A stretch of DNA of 16,401 nucleotides, taken from Gammaproteobacteria bacterium. GTDB lineage: Bacteria; Pseudomonadota; Gammaproteobacteria; Tenderiales; Tenderiaceae. Location: contig JALTMR010000273.1 in assembly GCA_027001525.1 (NCBI GenBank), forward strand, positions 1 through 16,401, read 5' to 3'. Under the pieces are notes generated by a model. The model saw nothing but the letters and a program-made list of their open reading frames with translations. It was not told where the DNA came from and did no database searches. Below, one piece after another: positions 6,511 to 13,874 of the stretch; positions within the stretch are counted from its first letter, which is position 1, and every line of letters begins with the position of its first letter. Position numbers and translations under genes: made by a program.

Positions 6511-7659
6511 ATGCAATCCCTTTTCATTGACACCTCAGATGACCTTAAGCAGCTCTGCGAACGGTTGCAGGACAGCCCGTTTCTCGCCGTCGATACGGAG
6601 TTTGTGCGCGAACGCACCTACTATCCCAGACTGGCGCTGATTCAAATCGGCAATGAAGAGGTCGCCGCCTGCATCGACCCCCTGGCCATCGACGACCTGA
6701 CCCCCATTCGACAGCTGTTTCAGAACCCGGCAATTACCAAAGTCTTTCACGCCGCCTCTCAGGACATGGAAATTTTCCTGTTTCTCTTTAACGAACTGCC
6801 AACCCCCTCTTTTGACACCCAGATCGCCGCCGCGGTGCTGGGCATCGGTGAGCAGATTGGTTACGCCAACCTGGTGAAAGAGGTACTCAACGTCGATCTG
6901 GACAAGTCCCAGACCCGCACCGACTGGCTCCAGCGGCCGCTGGCCGCCAAGCAGATCCGTTATGCCGAAGACGACGTGCGCTACCTGACCCAGATGTACC
7001 CCCTGATCATTAAACAGCTGGAACAGCTTGATCGCCTCCACTGGCTTGATGAGGACTTCAACACCCTCACCGATGCCAGACGCTATCGCCCCGACCCCGA
7101 CAAAATCTGGCGCAAGGTCAAAGGGGTGAACCGCCTCAAGGGAGTACAACTGGCTATTCTTCAGGCGGTCGCCCGATGGCGGGAGGAGCTGGCGATGAAG
7201 CTCGACCGGCCCCGGCGGCGCGTCATCGGCGATGAACTGCTGCTGGACATGGCGCGCCTGAAACCCAACAACCTTAACGCGCTGAGTAAACTGCGCGGCA
7301 TCTCTCCCAGCATCGTTGAACGCCACGGCGAAACGCTACTGGCACTCATTACGGCAGCCCAGCAGCGGCCGCGAGATCAGTGGCCCGCGCTGCCCAGTTT
7401 TGTTCGTCTCAGCGCCGCGCAAGATGCTCAGGTGGATGCGCTCAACGCCATCGTTAAACTCTGCGCCAGCCGATACAACATCAATGCGACAAACCTGGTC
7501 AGCCGCAAGGAGCTGGAAAAGCTGGTCGTCGGCGAGCGCGATCTGCCCGTCCTTCAAGGCTGGCGCAAACACCACGGCGGCGAGCATCTGCTGGCTTTTT
7601 TGGAGGGTAAGTCCTCTTTGCAGGTTGTAGACAAAGCCCTCAACCTCTCCCCCCTCTAA
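6511..7659 (+). CDS. rnd: Ribonuclease D
   Basis: A 382-aa 3'-to-5' exoribonuclease that trims tRNA precursors and other small RNAs. The N-terminal DEDDy nuclease domain shows all metal-binding and catalytic residues: Asp28 and Glu30 in VDTEFVRE, Asp85 in HAASQDMEI, and Tyr151 and Asp155 in YAEDDVRYL. To my recollection these are the same positions as in E. coli RNase D. An HRDC nucleic-acid-binding domain spans about 210-285, and a second HRDC-like helical region about 295-375. Length is normal (about 375 in E. coli). The ATG at 6511 is chosen because the domain begins only a few residues later; GGA at 6500-6502 is a modest Shine-Dalgarno. It lies downstream of the SulP gene on the same strand. 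Confidence 0.96.
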   Translation: MQSLFIDTSDDLKQLCERLQDSPFLAVDTEFVRERTYYPRLALIQIGNEEVAACIDPLAIDDLTPIRQLFQNPAITKVFHAASQDMEIFLFLFNELPTPSFDTQIAAAVLGIGEQIGYANLVKEVLNVDLDKSQTRTDWLQRPLAAKQIRYAEDDVRYLTQMYPLIIKQLEQLDRLHWLDEDFNTLTDARRYRPDPDKIWRKVKGVNRLKGVQLAILQAVARWREELAMKLDRPRRRVIGDELLLDMARLKPNNLNALSKLRGISPSIVERHGETLLALITAAQQRPRDQWPALPSFVRLSAAQDAQVDALNAIVKLCASRYNINATNLVSRKELEKLVVGERDLPVLQGWRKHHGGEHLLAFLEGKSSLQVVDKALNLSPL

Positions 7660-7769
7660 ATATATTTCAAACATGTATTTCAGCCCCTGGGTCACAATGC
7701 GAGCCACCGGGGAAAAGCAACTTAAAGCTTGGTATCATAAACGCCATCCAGCCCACTCCAGGAAGAGAA

Positions 7770-9059
7770 ATGACGACTGAAAACAATATAAATTCAAAGG
7801 ATTGGACCATTGTCTGCCATAAGGATTACGGCGATGAAAACAGTGTTTCCATCGTTGAACAGCGTAACGGCGAGATCACGGTAACCCACCTGGGCCAGGG
7901 CGATCCCATTGGCGGTGATATCAACAGCTGCCCCGCCTTTTTGGGCGTCAATGCCAGGGGGGAGGCCATTATTATGGATCCCGCCACCAAGGCGATCAGC
8001 AATACCCACAGCGTGCCTGCCGATGCCCGCTTCGTCTACGCCTACCGCGACCCGGAATCAACTCGGGTCTGGTTCGTGAATGATGGCGACAAGGATGGAA
8101 ACGATACACTACTATGCGACGGCCAGGGCTCCTCCATCGCTATCGTCGCCAAAAAGGATGATCAGGCCCTCCACATGGAGACACTCTGCATCGGCCGCGG
8201 CCACCACATGACCGCATTCACCTACCCGACTCTGGAGGCTGCCGATATTCCAGTGCGCGCTTTTTCCAGTAATCTGCTCGATGGCACCATCTCCGTCATT
8301 GGCAACGACCCCAACGATGCGGTGAGCTTTCTCAAAGTCATAGACACCATCAACCTGTTTGACACCCGCTTTGATCAGGGCGATGCCGCCAGCCTGCCCA
8401 ACAATGCCTTTCCTCACGGCATGGAGTTCTCTGCGCTGACCGGCAAGGTCTACAACCTCAACAACGGTTACGGCTCCATTGCCGTCATTGACCCCACCAC
8501 AAACCAGGTGGAAAGCACCATTGAAATGAAGGTCAGCAGTAACTTGCTGTTGAGCCGATGTGGTCGTTACCTCATAGGCAAAGGCGCTGATCGCAAGGGC
8601 AATGCCGAGCACGTCATGGGCCGCCTCAGCGTAGTGGATATCGTCAAGGAAGAGCTGGTTACCTGCATCGATCTACCGGACATCTACCCCAGCGTCTATC
8701 GTTTTAACCCTGCCGGAGACAGACTCTATGTCACCACGGCAGCCACAGGAAAAGGGGTACAGGCAGAGAATCTGATCACCGATGTGGTACAGGTATACGA
8801 CACATCCGCACTTCCCGCGCTCAAGCTGGTCGAAGAGATTCAACTGGAAACAACCACATCGGGCCGCCGCCCCATCGCTATCCTGGAGAATCATAACGGT
8901 CAGGCGCCTGTCATTTTTGTACCCAACCCGACCCACGGCAGCTTATCGATCATTGATGGTGCAACAAATGCGGTGATCGAAACAGTTGAAATAGGCAAGG
9001 GAGAGATGAAGGAGTTCAGCTTCTCTTTCTGGAATGACCGCACCATTTACGGTGCATAA
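7770..9059 (+). CDS. YVTN-type beta-propeller protein, paralogue 1
   Basis: A 429-aa protein without signal peptide or membrane segment, so probably cytoplasmic. It contains repeated blade-like segments such as GTISVIGNDP (172-181), GSIAVIDPTTNQV (235-247) and GSLSIIDGATNAV (390-402), typical of YVTN/YncE-like beta-propellers. Striking motifs shared with the protein at 13875-15131 are NDGDKDGND (104-112), Cys116 with GSS soon after, CIGRGHH (140-146), FPHG (214-217), TGKVYNLNNGYG (224-235), Cys264 with Gly and Tyr, and GADRK. The DGDKDGND loop has the DxDxDG form of calcium-binding loops. The conserved Cys and His residues could bind metal or act in redox chemistry, but no heme CxxCH is present. 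AGGAAGAG 4 bases before the ATG supports the start. Function is unknown; the fold is confident. Confidence 0.8.
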   Translation: MTTENNINSKDWTIVCHKDYGDENSVSIVEQRNGEITVTHLGQGDPIGGDINSCPAFLGVNARGEAIIMDPATKAISNTHSVPADARFVYAYRDPESTRVWFVNDGDKDGNDTLLCDGQGSSIAIVAKKDDQALHMETLCIGRGHHMTAFTYPTLEAADIPVRAFSSNLLDGTISVIGNDPNDAVSFLKVIDTINLFDTRFDQGDAASLPNNAFPHGMEFSALTGKVYNLNNGYGSIAVIDPTTNQVESTIEMKVSSNLLLSRCGRYLIGKGADRKGNAEHVMGRLSVVDIVKEELVTCIDLPDIYPSVYRFNPAGDRLYVTTAATGKGVQAENLITDVVQVYDTSALPALKLVEEIQLETTTSGRRPIAILENHNGQAPVIFVPNPTHGSLSIIDGATNAVIETVEIGKGEMKEFSFSFWNDRTIYGA

Positions 9060-9078
9060 CGCCTAACATACATAGCCT

Positions 9079-9105
9079 GCCGGCGGCGACACAGGCGTCG
9101 CCGGC
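9079..9105 (+). terminator. Strong hairpin between the propeller and secreted-protein genes
   Basis: GCCGGCGGCG (9079-9088) pairs with CGTCGCCGGC (9096-9105), 10 bp including one G-U, around ACACAGG. The following CTCGTTTACTATT is only a weak U-tract, so it could be a leaky terminator or a processing/stability stem in a shared transcript with the gene at 9134. Confidence 0.5.
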
Positions 9106-9133
9106 CTCGTTTACTATTCGCAGAGTCCCTTCC

Positions 9134-9949
9134 ATGAAGTCTTTAAAACTCGTTCTCCCCCTGCTATTCGCTTTCACATTCTCCTGCGCCCAGGCAAGCA
9201 ACAGCGCGGACACGGCGCAAATAGATCAGCTATTGGCGCGCACTGGCTTCAACAAACTGCTCGACCGGATACCCACCTTCGCCCAGGGCGTACTGAAACA
9301 GAGCGCGGGAGCATTAGACCCCGAGGTCAACGCAGCAGTGAGCGGAGTATTCCAGCGCGCTTTCAGTCGCACGAATGTACGTCGTGATGTGCTGCGGACA
9401 TTACGGGCCCACTACGATGCAAAGCAGGCTCAAGCCTATCTGACAATGCTCGACACACCCCTGGCACTAAAAATGGCCAAACTGGAGCGCGCGCCCAACC
9501 AACCTGAAAACAGAAGCGCTTTTCAAGCTTACGTCAATCAACTGCAAAGCCAGCCCGCCCCGGCGTCACGCCTGGCACTCATCAAACAGCTGGATGATGC
9601 AAACCGGACCACCGCGTTCAGCGTCGATATGCAAACTGCTTTCTTCAAGGCAGTTTTCTCTGCCGTTGACCCCATTATGGATGCCGAGATGAAACTGGGA
9701 GATGGCGAGCTGGAGAAAATGGTAAGCGAAATACGTGAATCTTTGGGCAAAGAGATCCGCAGCCGTACTGAGGCATCGTATCTCTACGCCTTTCGGGATG
9801 TCTCGGACAAAGAACTGGCAGCCTACGTCCGTATGTGTGAATCAGAACCACACCGCTGGGCCATTCAGCTACTGGGAAATGCGATGATCTCAGCCCTGAA
9901 CCAGGCAGGCGACCGGTCAGCCCTATTGATGACTGAAGCGGCCAAATAA
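9134..9949 (+). CDS. Secreted helical protein, possibly DUF2059-related
   Basis: The 271-aa product begins with a signal peptide (positive MKSLK, hydrophobic core to about residue 17, AQA at 19-21), so it is predicted periplasmic. A Cys at residue 18 lacks a proper lipobox, so a lipoprotein is less likely. The mature part is all-helical and contains two similar segments, LRAHYDAKQAQAYLTMLDTP and, near the C terminus, FRDVSDKELAAYVRMCESE. Such Tyr-x-Leu/Asp-Ser-Pro-like repeats resemble DUF2059-type helical domains, though I cannot confirm membership. No catalytic motif is evident. It follows the first propeller gene on the same strand after 74 bases that include a strong hairpin. The Shine-Dalgarno is poor. 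Confidence 0.75.
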   Translation: MKSLKLVLPLLFAFTFSCAQASNSADTAQIDQLLARTGFNKLLDRIPTFAQGVLKQSAGALDPEVNAAVSGVFQRAFSRTNVRRDVLRTLRAHYDAKQAQAYLTMLDTPLALKMAKLERAPNQPENRSAFQAYVNQLQSQPAPASRLALIKQLDDANRTTAFSVDMQTAFFKAVFSAVDPIMDAEMKLGDGELEKMVSEIRESLGKEIRSRTEASYLYAFRDVSDKELAAYVRMCESEPHRWAIQLLGNAMISALNQAGDRSALLMTEAAK

Positions 9950-10027
9950 CTACTCCGCACGACAGCTTGAGCCGTGGCCTTCCGTAGAACATACACCAGC
10001 GACAAAAGCAGAGACGAAATTCGGGAT

Positions 10028-10061
10028 AAAAAAAAGCCCGCCTTAATCAAATAAGGCGGGC
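10028..10061 (-). terminator. Rho-independent terminator of the cold shock gene
   Basis: Read on the minus strand, GCCCGCCTTA (10061-10052) pairs perfectly with TAAGGCGGGC (10045-10036) around a 6-base loop and is followed by eight T (10035-10028). It lies 27 bases after the csp stop codon and is one of the clearest terminators in the window. In the plus direction only TTCCTC follows, so termination of the secreted-protein transcript would be weak. Confidence 0.9.
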
Positions 10062-10087
10062 TTCCTCAATTCAGGAGCAGCTAAGGC

Positions 10088-10294
10088 TTACTCCTGAGGC
10101 ATTACGTTCGTTGCCTGCAAGCCTTTAGGACCTGTCTCTGTTTCATAGTTAACTGTTTGACCCTCAGCCAGTGATTTGAAACCACCCGATTGGATAGCAG
10201 AGAAATGAACAAAAACGTCTTCGCCGCCATCAGCAGGAGAAATAAACCCAAAGCCCTTGGAATCATTGAACCACTTAACAGTACCTGTCGCCAT
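10088..10294 (-). CDS. CspA family cold shock protein
   Basis: A 68-aa single OB-fold (cold shock) protein that binds single-stranded RNA and DNA and acts as an RNA chaperone. RNP1 is KGFGFI at residues 13-18 and RNP2 is VFVHF at 27-31, with the usual start TGTVKWFN. The ATG at 10294 is preferred over one four codons upstream because GAGGTG lies 6 bases before it and family members begin with a similar Met-Ala/Ser/Thr. Its own promoter (10399-10426), an untranslated leader of roughly 100 bases and a strong terminator make it a single-gene unit. The leader is shorter than that of E. coli cspA; whether expression is cold-induced cannot be told. Which csp paralogue this is cannot be decided. Confidence 0.95.
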   Translation of the reverse strand: MATGTVKWFNDSKGFGFISPADGGEDVFVHFSAIQSGGFKSLAEGQTVNYETETGPKGLQATNVMPQE

Positions 10295-10306
10295 TTTACA
10301 CCTCAA

Positions 10307-10647
10307 AATAATTACAAAAGTATTACCAACTCACAGGTACTGAAGAAAAGCGTTTTCTAGCTGAAAAACCATGTTCAATCAATATCTGCTGCGCCGTAAG
10401 TATAGCCGCCCCAGATTGAACCACAACCCTTTTGGAAAAATCAAGCCCCTGACCTAAATTCATCGAGCGCGGTATTGACTATAACGTGTCCAGCCCAAAC
10501 GGATTCAATTTTCCATCTCTGCAGCCACCCCGAGGAATCTGAACCATATGTCCAGACCGGACCGCATAACACAGCGGGGCGTGGCTTGAAACTTATAACC
10601 GCCTGGCTACGAATTAACAGGGGCACTCCAGGTGAGAGAGCAGCACG
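10307..10647. other. Non-coding region upstream of the cold shock gene
   Basis: The part up to about 10430 holds the csp leader and promoter. From 10430 to 10647 I see no credible gene, repeat or terminator. An open frame on the plus strand at 10475-10699 has no Shine-Dalgarno, runs into the opposite-strand gene and resembles nothing I know, so it is not called. Confidence 0.5.
10399..10426 (-). promoter_or_regulatory. Predicted sigma-70 promoter of the cold shock gene
   Basis: On the minus strand TTGTGG (10426-10421) and TATACT (10404-10399) are separated by 16 bases, giving a start site near 10392 and a leader of about 98 bases. An 8-bp inverted repeat, GTTCAATC (10373-10380) and GATTGAAC (10414-10421), brackets the -10 and start site and could be an operator or a stem. 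Confidence 0.55.
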
Positions 10648-10956
10648 CTACGTTGCCGGTCGCCAAGCGCCAGTAAAAAAAGCCAAATCCTTCGCATGAA
10701 GTCGACCGTTGACGTACAGGTCATTCAGGGTACCTCGCGTAATTTCAGTCTCCCCCTCGTAGATCCATTCACCGTGAATCACTAGCTCAAACATAGTGAT
10801 CATGATGTCATCCAGACGGATGTGATATTCGTTAGCCAGCTCAGTAAAATCATCCATGGTTAGCGGCTCTGATTTTTTTTGGTAAGCCTCTTTGGCCAAA
10901 TTCGCCAGGGCGATGTCCCACTGCATCACTTCCACATCTGTCGTTTGATTGGTCAT
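10648..10956 (-). CDS. Conserved-looking hypothetical protein, 102 aa
   Basis: I do not recognise this acidic soluble protein. It has no signal peptide or membrane segment. Helical segments around residues 10-28 and 33-65 are followed by a short C-terminal part with HGEWIYEGETEITRGTL, which looks like a beta-hairpin. AGGGAG lies about 9 bases before the ATG and supports the start. The mRNA leader carries a large hairpin at 10992-11040, suggesting possible control at the RNA level. It stands alone between the csp and TraB/GumN-type genes on the same strand. No function can be offered. Confidence 0.65.
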   Translation of the reverse strand: MTNQTTDVEVMQWDIALANLAKEAYQKKSEPLTMDDFTELANEYHIRLDDIMITMFELVIHGEWIYEGETEITRGTLNDLYVNGRLHAKDLAFFTGAWRPAT

Positions 10957-10991
10957 TTCCGATACTCCCTTTGAATATGACCTGAATCCGC

Positions 10992-11040
10992 ACCTTCAGA
11001 GTGGCGCATAGCACAAGCTCTTGCGCTCCACCCTGAAGGT
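10992..11040 (-). repeat. Large imperfect inverted repeat in the leader of the 102-aa gene
   Basis: ACCTTCAG at 10992-10999 pairs with CTGAAGGT at 11033-11040. After one mismatch GTGG pairs with CCAC, and after a 2-base bulge CGCA pairs with TGCG, leaving a 13-base loop. That gives 16 base pairs. No T run follows on either strand, so a terminator is unlikely. It lies 36-84 bases upstream of the ATG at 10956 and could be a leader structure, a REP-like element or a protein-binding palindrome. Confidence 0.6.
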
Positions 11041-11202
11041 ACGCATCCAGGCAGAATTAAACACACTTTTACCCAACCATTCACGCCCGGGTAACCACTT
11101 TCCAGCTCAGCCCATATCCACCTAAAAAATCTCCCGAATACCCCCGCATTGCCTTGGATCCCATGATTGCCAAGCAAGCTCAGAAGTCGTGCGCGGTTCT
11201 AT

Positions 11203-12309
11203 TTAGAGCTGTTCTACTTCATAGCCCTGCTGCCGAAGCAGTGCGACTAAACCTTTCGGCCCAACCAAGTGGGCGGCGCCAACGACGACAAAGTAGTCCT
11301 GCCCCTTGGCGGCAAATGTTTTAAGCTTGGTGGCCATGGTGACATTGCGATCATCCAGCATCACCTTGTGCAGGTACTCTGCGGCGCTGTTACCACTTAA
11401 GCTCTCCGCCATCAGCCCCTCCAATGCAGCGGCTTTACCACTCTGCCAGGCATCGAGCATTCGCTGATAGTAGGCCGGCCCTTCATCCAGAACTCTCAGG
11501 GTATCGGCCAACATCACCAACTGGGCGTCCATCGGTAATCCGCTTAACAGATCGGCCTGAAAGGCCATGCTCTCCAACTCAATGATTGGCATACGATCCT
11601 TGGCCTGGGTGAGAAAGTGCATATCAATGCCCAGATTCTCGCTAAAGCCCGCCTGCTTCACGCTCATTGCCCCCAGCGTCATGGCAGCCATCCACGGTTT
11701 CTGCATGTTGATCATATCGACAGACAACCCCACCTGGCCCGCCATACGATTCAAGCGCTCCCATGTTTGAGCATCAACATCCTGGCGCAAAGAACCGCCA
11801 TTCAGATACATCCCCTTTGCAGCAAAGCTCTGCGCCATGACCATCGGATTCATCGCCAATGCATTCAGCTCCACAACCAGGGCATCGGCGCGAGTGAATG
11901 CTTCGCGAATCACCTCGGGCAGCGGGTACATCTCGGGCCGACCAAAGTGAATCGACCCCAACAGGTAGAGCGTTCCCTGACCCGCTTTGGTCGCTCGCCA
12001 GAAAAAGTGCTTACCACCATGAAGAGCCGCGTCGACCGCTTTTTGGCCAGAAACGACAGGCGACAGGGGAGCGGAGACCGAGGGAGGAAGCGGTTGCGCG
12101 GATGAACTGATGCCGGGCGCCGCGCTCTTAGAGCCGGACCAGGAGATAACGGGGGTATCCCCCCCTTCACAGGGCATGTCCTGAAAGACGGTATTGCCCG
12201 AACCGTCCTTGCAGCGATATATGTCAGTGGCCTGCACAGAGGAGAGCAACGATACGCACAAGACCACAATCCCCGTAAGATACCGGACGAGACCCAAACT
12301 ACTCCGCAC
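11203..12309 (-). CDS. TraB/GumN family protein with N-terminal DUF4124 domain
   Basis: A 368-aa exported protein. The signal peptide covers about residues 1-27 (hydrophobic IVVLCVSLL, ending SVQA). Residues 28-48 (TDIYRCKDGSGNTVFQDMPC) are a DUF4124 motif with two Cys that probably form a disulfide in the periplasm. A Ser/Pro/Ala-rich linker (55-90) leads to the TraB/GumN domain, about 100-365, with YLLGSIHFG (GxxH, H121), VVELNA (Glu147) and VVVGAAHLVGPKG (second GxxH, H347). These are the conserved residues of the TraB/Tiki-like family, for which metal-dependent protease activity is shown in animal Tiki proteins; the bacterial role is unproven. The DUF4124 fusion is unusual to my knowledge. 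It is divergent from the phosphatase gene at 12541. Confidence 0.88.
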   Translation of the reverse strand: MRSSLGLVRYLTGIVVLCVSLLSSVQATDIYRCKDGSGNTVFQDMPCEGGDTPVISWSGSKSAAPGISSSAQPLPPSVSAPLSPVVSGQKAVDAALHGGKHFFWRATKAGQGTLYLLGSIHFGRPEMYPLPEVIREAFTRADALVVELNALAMNPMVMAQSFAAKGMYLNGGSLRQDVDAQTWERLNRMAGQVGLSVDMINMQKPWMAAMTLGAMSVKQAGFSENLGIDMHFLTQAKDRMPIIELESMAFQADLLSGLPMDAQLVMLADTLRVLDEGPAYYQRMLDAWQSGKAAALEGLMAESLSGNSAAEYLHKVMLDDRNVTMATKLKTFAAKGQDYFVVVGAAHLVGPKGLVALLRQQGYEVEQL

Positions 12310-12356
12310 CTGACCACTCCCTATTGCTGGTTATTCGGTGCCCGCTTGCTTCTGGC

Positions 12357-12372
12357 ACACTGCCCACAGTGT
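12357..12372. promoter_or_regulatory. Small palindrome in the divergent intergenic region
   Basis: ACACTG (12357-12362) and CAGTGT (12367-12372) form 6-bp arms around CCCA, located 48 bases upstream of the TraB/GumN-type start. The rest of 12310-12540 is AT-rich toward the phosphatase gene, with no clear -35/-10 pair. It could be an operator, but short palindromes also arise by chance. Confidence 0.25.
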
Positions 12373-12540
12373 AGCTCATGGAGCCATATTACAATCGGGA
12401 AATATTGGAAAAACATACGTATATACATCACACAATGTTTAATATTTAATCTCACCGTCGACCCCATTACCACACCGTGGCGGACAGGCCACCCATGTTA
12501 CTATTTGGAACCATAAGCAGGGAGCTTCATCAGAGCAATA

Positions 12541-13227
12541 ATGGTTGAATGTTTTGAAATAAACACAAGAGGACGTGACTATGTCGCCGGGGACATCCAC
12601 GGCTGCTTTCACCTCCTGAAGGCGGCGCTGGAGGCCTATGAATTTGACCCCACCTGCGACCGCTGCTTCGCCGTGGGGGATATCATCAACCGTGGCCCCT
12701 ATTCCAGCCAGGCGCTGGAGTGGCTTAATCAACCGTGGTTTCACAGCTGCCTGGGCAACCATGAGGATATGCTGCTGCGCTCCTCCCATCAGCGTGACCA
12801 CGGCCAGCGCTGGCTGACCGCCAATGGCGGAGAGTGGTGGCTCAACACGACCCCCGATACCCGCCACCATTTTCTGAATGCCCTGGCAAACCTGCCGTCG
12901 GCGATGGAGGTCAGTACGCTGGGTGGAACGGTAGGAATTGTGCATGCGGATGTACCCGAAGGCATGTCCTGGAAACGATTTACCCGCTACCTCAGTCTGG
13001 GCGATGCGGAGTGTCAAAAAACGGCGCTCTGGAGCCGCAGCCGGGCACAAGGAAAGGTCGTAGGCCCGGTTCCCGACATCGACTACGTCATCTGCGGCCA
13101 CAGCATCAGTGGCTGCGGCGAGATTCGGGTCAGGGAGAACGTGTGGTTCATTGACACAGGCGGCTACGTGCAGGACGGCGTTTCCGGCCTGACCGTTCTA
13201 CCGCTGGATGCACTATTTGAGGAGTAG
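12541..13227 (+). CDS. PP2A/lambda-phosphatase-like metallophosphoesterase
   Basis: A 228-aa soluble phosphatase of the calcineurin-like/PPP family, similar in layout to bacterial PrpA/PrpB and phage lambda phosphatase. Metal-binding motifs are in order: GDIHG (Asp18, His20), GDIINRG (Asp47), GNHE (Asn73, His74), His135 in IVHAD and His187 in CGHS. The second motif normally reads GDxVDRG; here the middle Asp is Asn50, while the metal ligand Asp47 and Arg51 are kept, so activity is expected. Substrate may be phosphoprotein or a small phosphoester. No strong Shine-Dalgarno is seen (AGAG 8 bases before the ATG; GGGAG is too distant). It is divergent from the TraB/GumN-type gene and has no partner kinase in the window. 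Confidence 0.9.
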   Translation: MVECFEINTRGRDYVAGDIHGCFHLLKAALEAYEFDPTCDRCFAVGDIINRGPYSSQALEWLNQPWFHSCLGNHEDMLLRSSHQRDHGQRWLTANGGEWWLNTTPDTRHHFLNALANLPSAMEVSTLGGTVGIVHADVPEGMSWKRFTRYLSLGDAECQKTALWSRSRAQGKVVGPVPDIDYVICGHSISGCGEIRVRENVWFIDTGGYVQDGVSGLTVLPLDALFEE

Positions 13228-13352
13228 CTCTGGTAAACCGAGCCGTGGTGCGTTACCAAAGACCTCATCGTCCCGCCCTTAAACGTTTCTGTACAGGCAG
13301 ACTACGACAAATACCAGAGGAAGAGAGAAAAGGAGATTACAAAACGAGTAAA

Positions 13353-13378
13353 GTGCGGCCTGACAGCGCAGACCGCAC
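13353..13378 (-). terminator. Likely terminator of the 45-aa membrane protein gene
   Basis: Read on the minus strand, GTGCGGTCTG (13378-13369) pairs with CAGGCCGCAC (13362-13353), with one U-G pair, around a 6-base loop, followed by TTTACTCGTTTT. It begins 11 bases after the stop codon of the small gene. The U-tract is interrupted, so strength is moderate. Confidence 0.6.
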
Positions 13379-13388
13379 CTGAAAGAGG

Positions 13389-13526
13389 TTAGTTTACCCG
13401 AGCCACCATAAACAGCGGCAGAGTCATCAGGACCAAACCAGCCACAATATTGACCATCGCAGCCACCGGCACCGATATAATTCCAATCGCCGCAGCGCCC
13501 AGGATCAAAGCAGAGTTCTTATTCAT
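13389..13526 (-). CDS. Small single-span membrane protein, 45 aa
   Basis: A short reading frame starting at ATG 13526 and ending at TAA 13391-13389. The product begins MNKNSALILGAAAIGI and is almost entirely hydrophobic (Ala, Ile, Leu, Val, Gly, Met) up to a C-terminal ARVN, so one or two membrane passes are possible. The run GGGGGGAA, 4 bases before the ATG, is a strong Shine-Dalgarno, and a hairpin terminator follows the stop. An operator-like palindrome and a plausible promoter lie about 95-130 bases upstream. These surroundings make it a convincing gene despite its size. I cannot name a family; a small stress or regulatory membrane protein or a toxin-like peptide are options, but no antisense RNA is evident. 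Confidence 0.65.
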   Translation of the reverse strand: MNKNSALILGAAAIGIISVPVAAMVNIVAGLVLMTLPLFMVARVN

Positions 13527-13618
13527 CGTTCCCCCCAAAAGGATTTATCGTTAGGCCAAAATATCACCGGATCACTGCGAGCGAAAAAATCTCCCCAAAT
13601 CACCGCCCACATACCCAA

Positions 13619-13640
13619 GTGTTTTACTAAACTAAAACAC
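13619..13640. promoter_or_regulatory. Operator-like palindrome upstream of the 45-aa gene
   Basis: GTGTTTTA (13619-13626) and TAAAACAC (13633-13640) are perfect 8-bp arms around CTAAAC. On the minus strand TTGCAT (13656-13651) and TAGTTT (17 bases later, 13633-13628) give a possible promoter whose -10 lies inside the palindrome, the usual place for a repressor site. Confidence 0.5.
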
Positions 13641-13770
13641 TCTCACACCTCATGCAAGCCCAAAAAAGATGCCATTAACATACCTTTTTAATACAGGCCA
13701 GATGCAGGATCAGGCTTCTCGGGGCCACACAACCACGCACTACAGCAATTCAGAAAAATGGATGATTAGA

Positions 13771-13850
13771 TCGTCGTCGGGAGGGACACCCCGACGACGA
13801 GACTGAAGGAGAGGGGTATTCTCCCCTTTGGAAACCCCAAGCAGGCGGGG
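13771..13850 (-). terminator. Tandem hairpins after propeller paralogue 2
   Basis: Three stems follow one another: TCGTCGTCGGG (13771-13781) with CCCGACGACGA (13790-13800), AGGGG (13812-13816) with CCCCT (13823-13827), and CCCC (13835-13838) with GGGG (13847-13850). None has a good T run on the minus strand, so they may mark processing, stability or Rho-linked termination of the propeller mRNA rather than a classical terminator. Confidence 0.4.
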
Positions 13851-13874
13851 CGCACTGAAAAAACTACACCGCGA

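Larger units (their letters stand above)
13527..13874. other. Non-coding region between the 45-aa gene and propeller paralogue 2
   Basis: The left half holds the leader, promoter and palindrome of the small gene. The right half holds a run of hairpins belonging to the 3' side of the propeller transcript. I see no further gene in it. Confidence 0.5.

Noticed and set aside
5640..6617. 325-aa minus-strand frame across the SulP and RNase D genes
   Set aside because: Antisense shadow of two well-supported genes; low complexity and no family match.
9151..9190. Lipoprotein signal in the secreted helical protein
   Set aside because: The Cys at residue 18 follows Thr-Phe-Ser, which is not a proper lipobox, while AQA just after gives a normal cleavage site.
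10475..10699. 74-aa plus-strand frame upstream of the cold shock gene
   Set aside because: No Shine-Dalgarno, no recognisable sequence, and it runs into the opposite-strand 102-aa gene.
10953..11177. 74-aa minus-strand frame spanning the leader hairpin
   Set aside because: It overlaps a strong inverted repeat, has no ribosome site and reads like translated non-coding DNA.
13228..13319. 8-bp inverted repeat CTCTGGTA/TACCAGAG after the phosphatase gene
   Set aside because: The arms are 76 bases apart with no other pairing; such matches are expected by chance.
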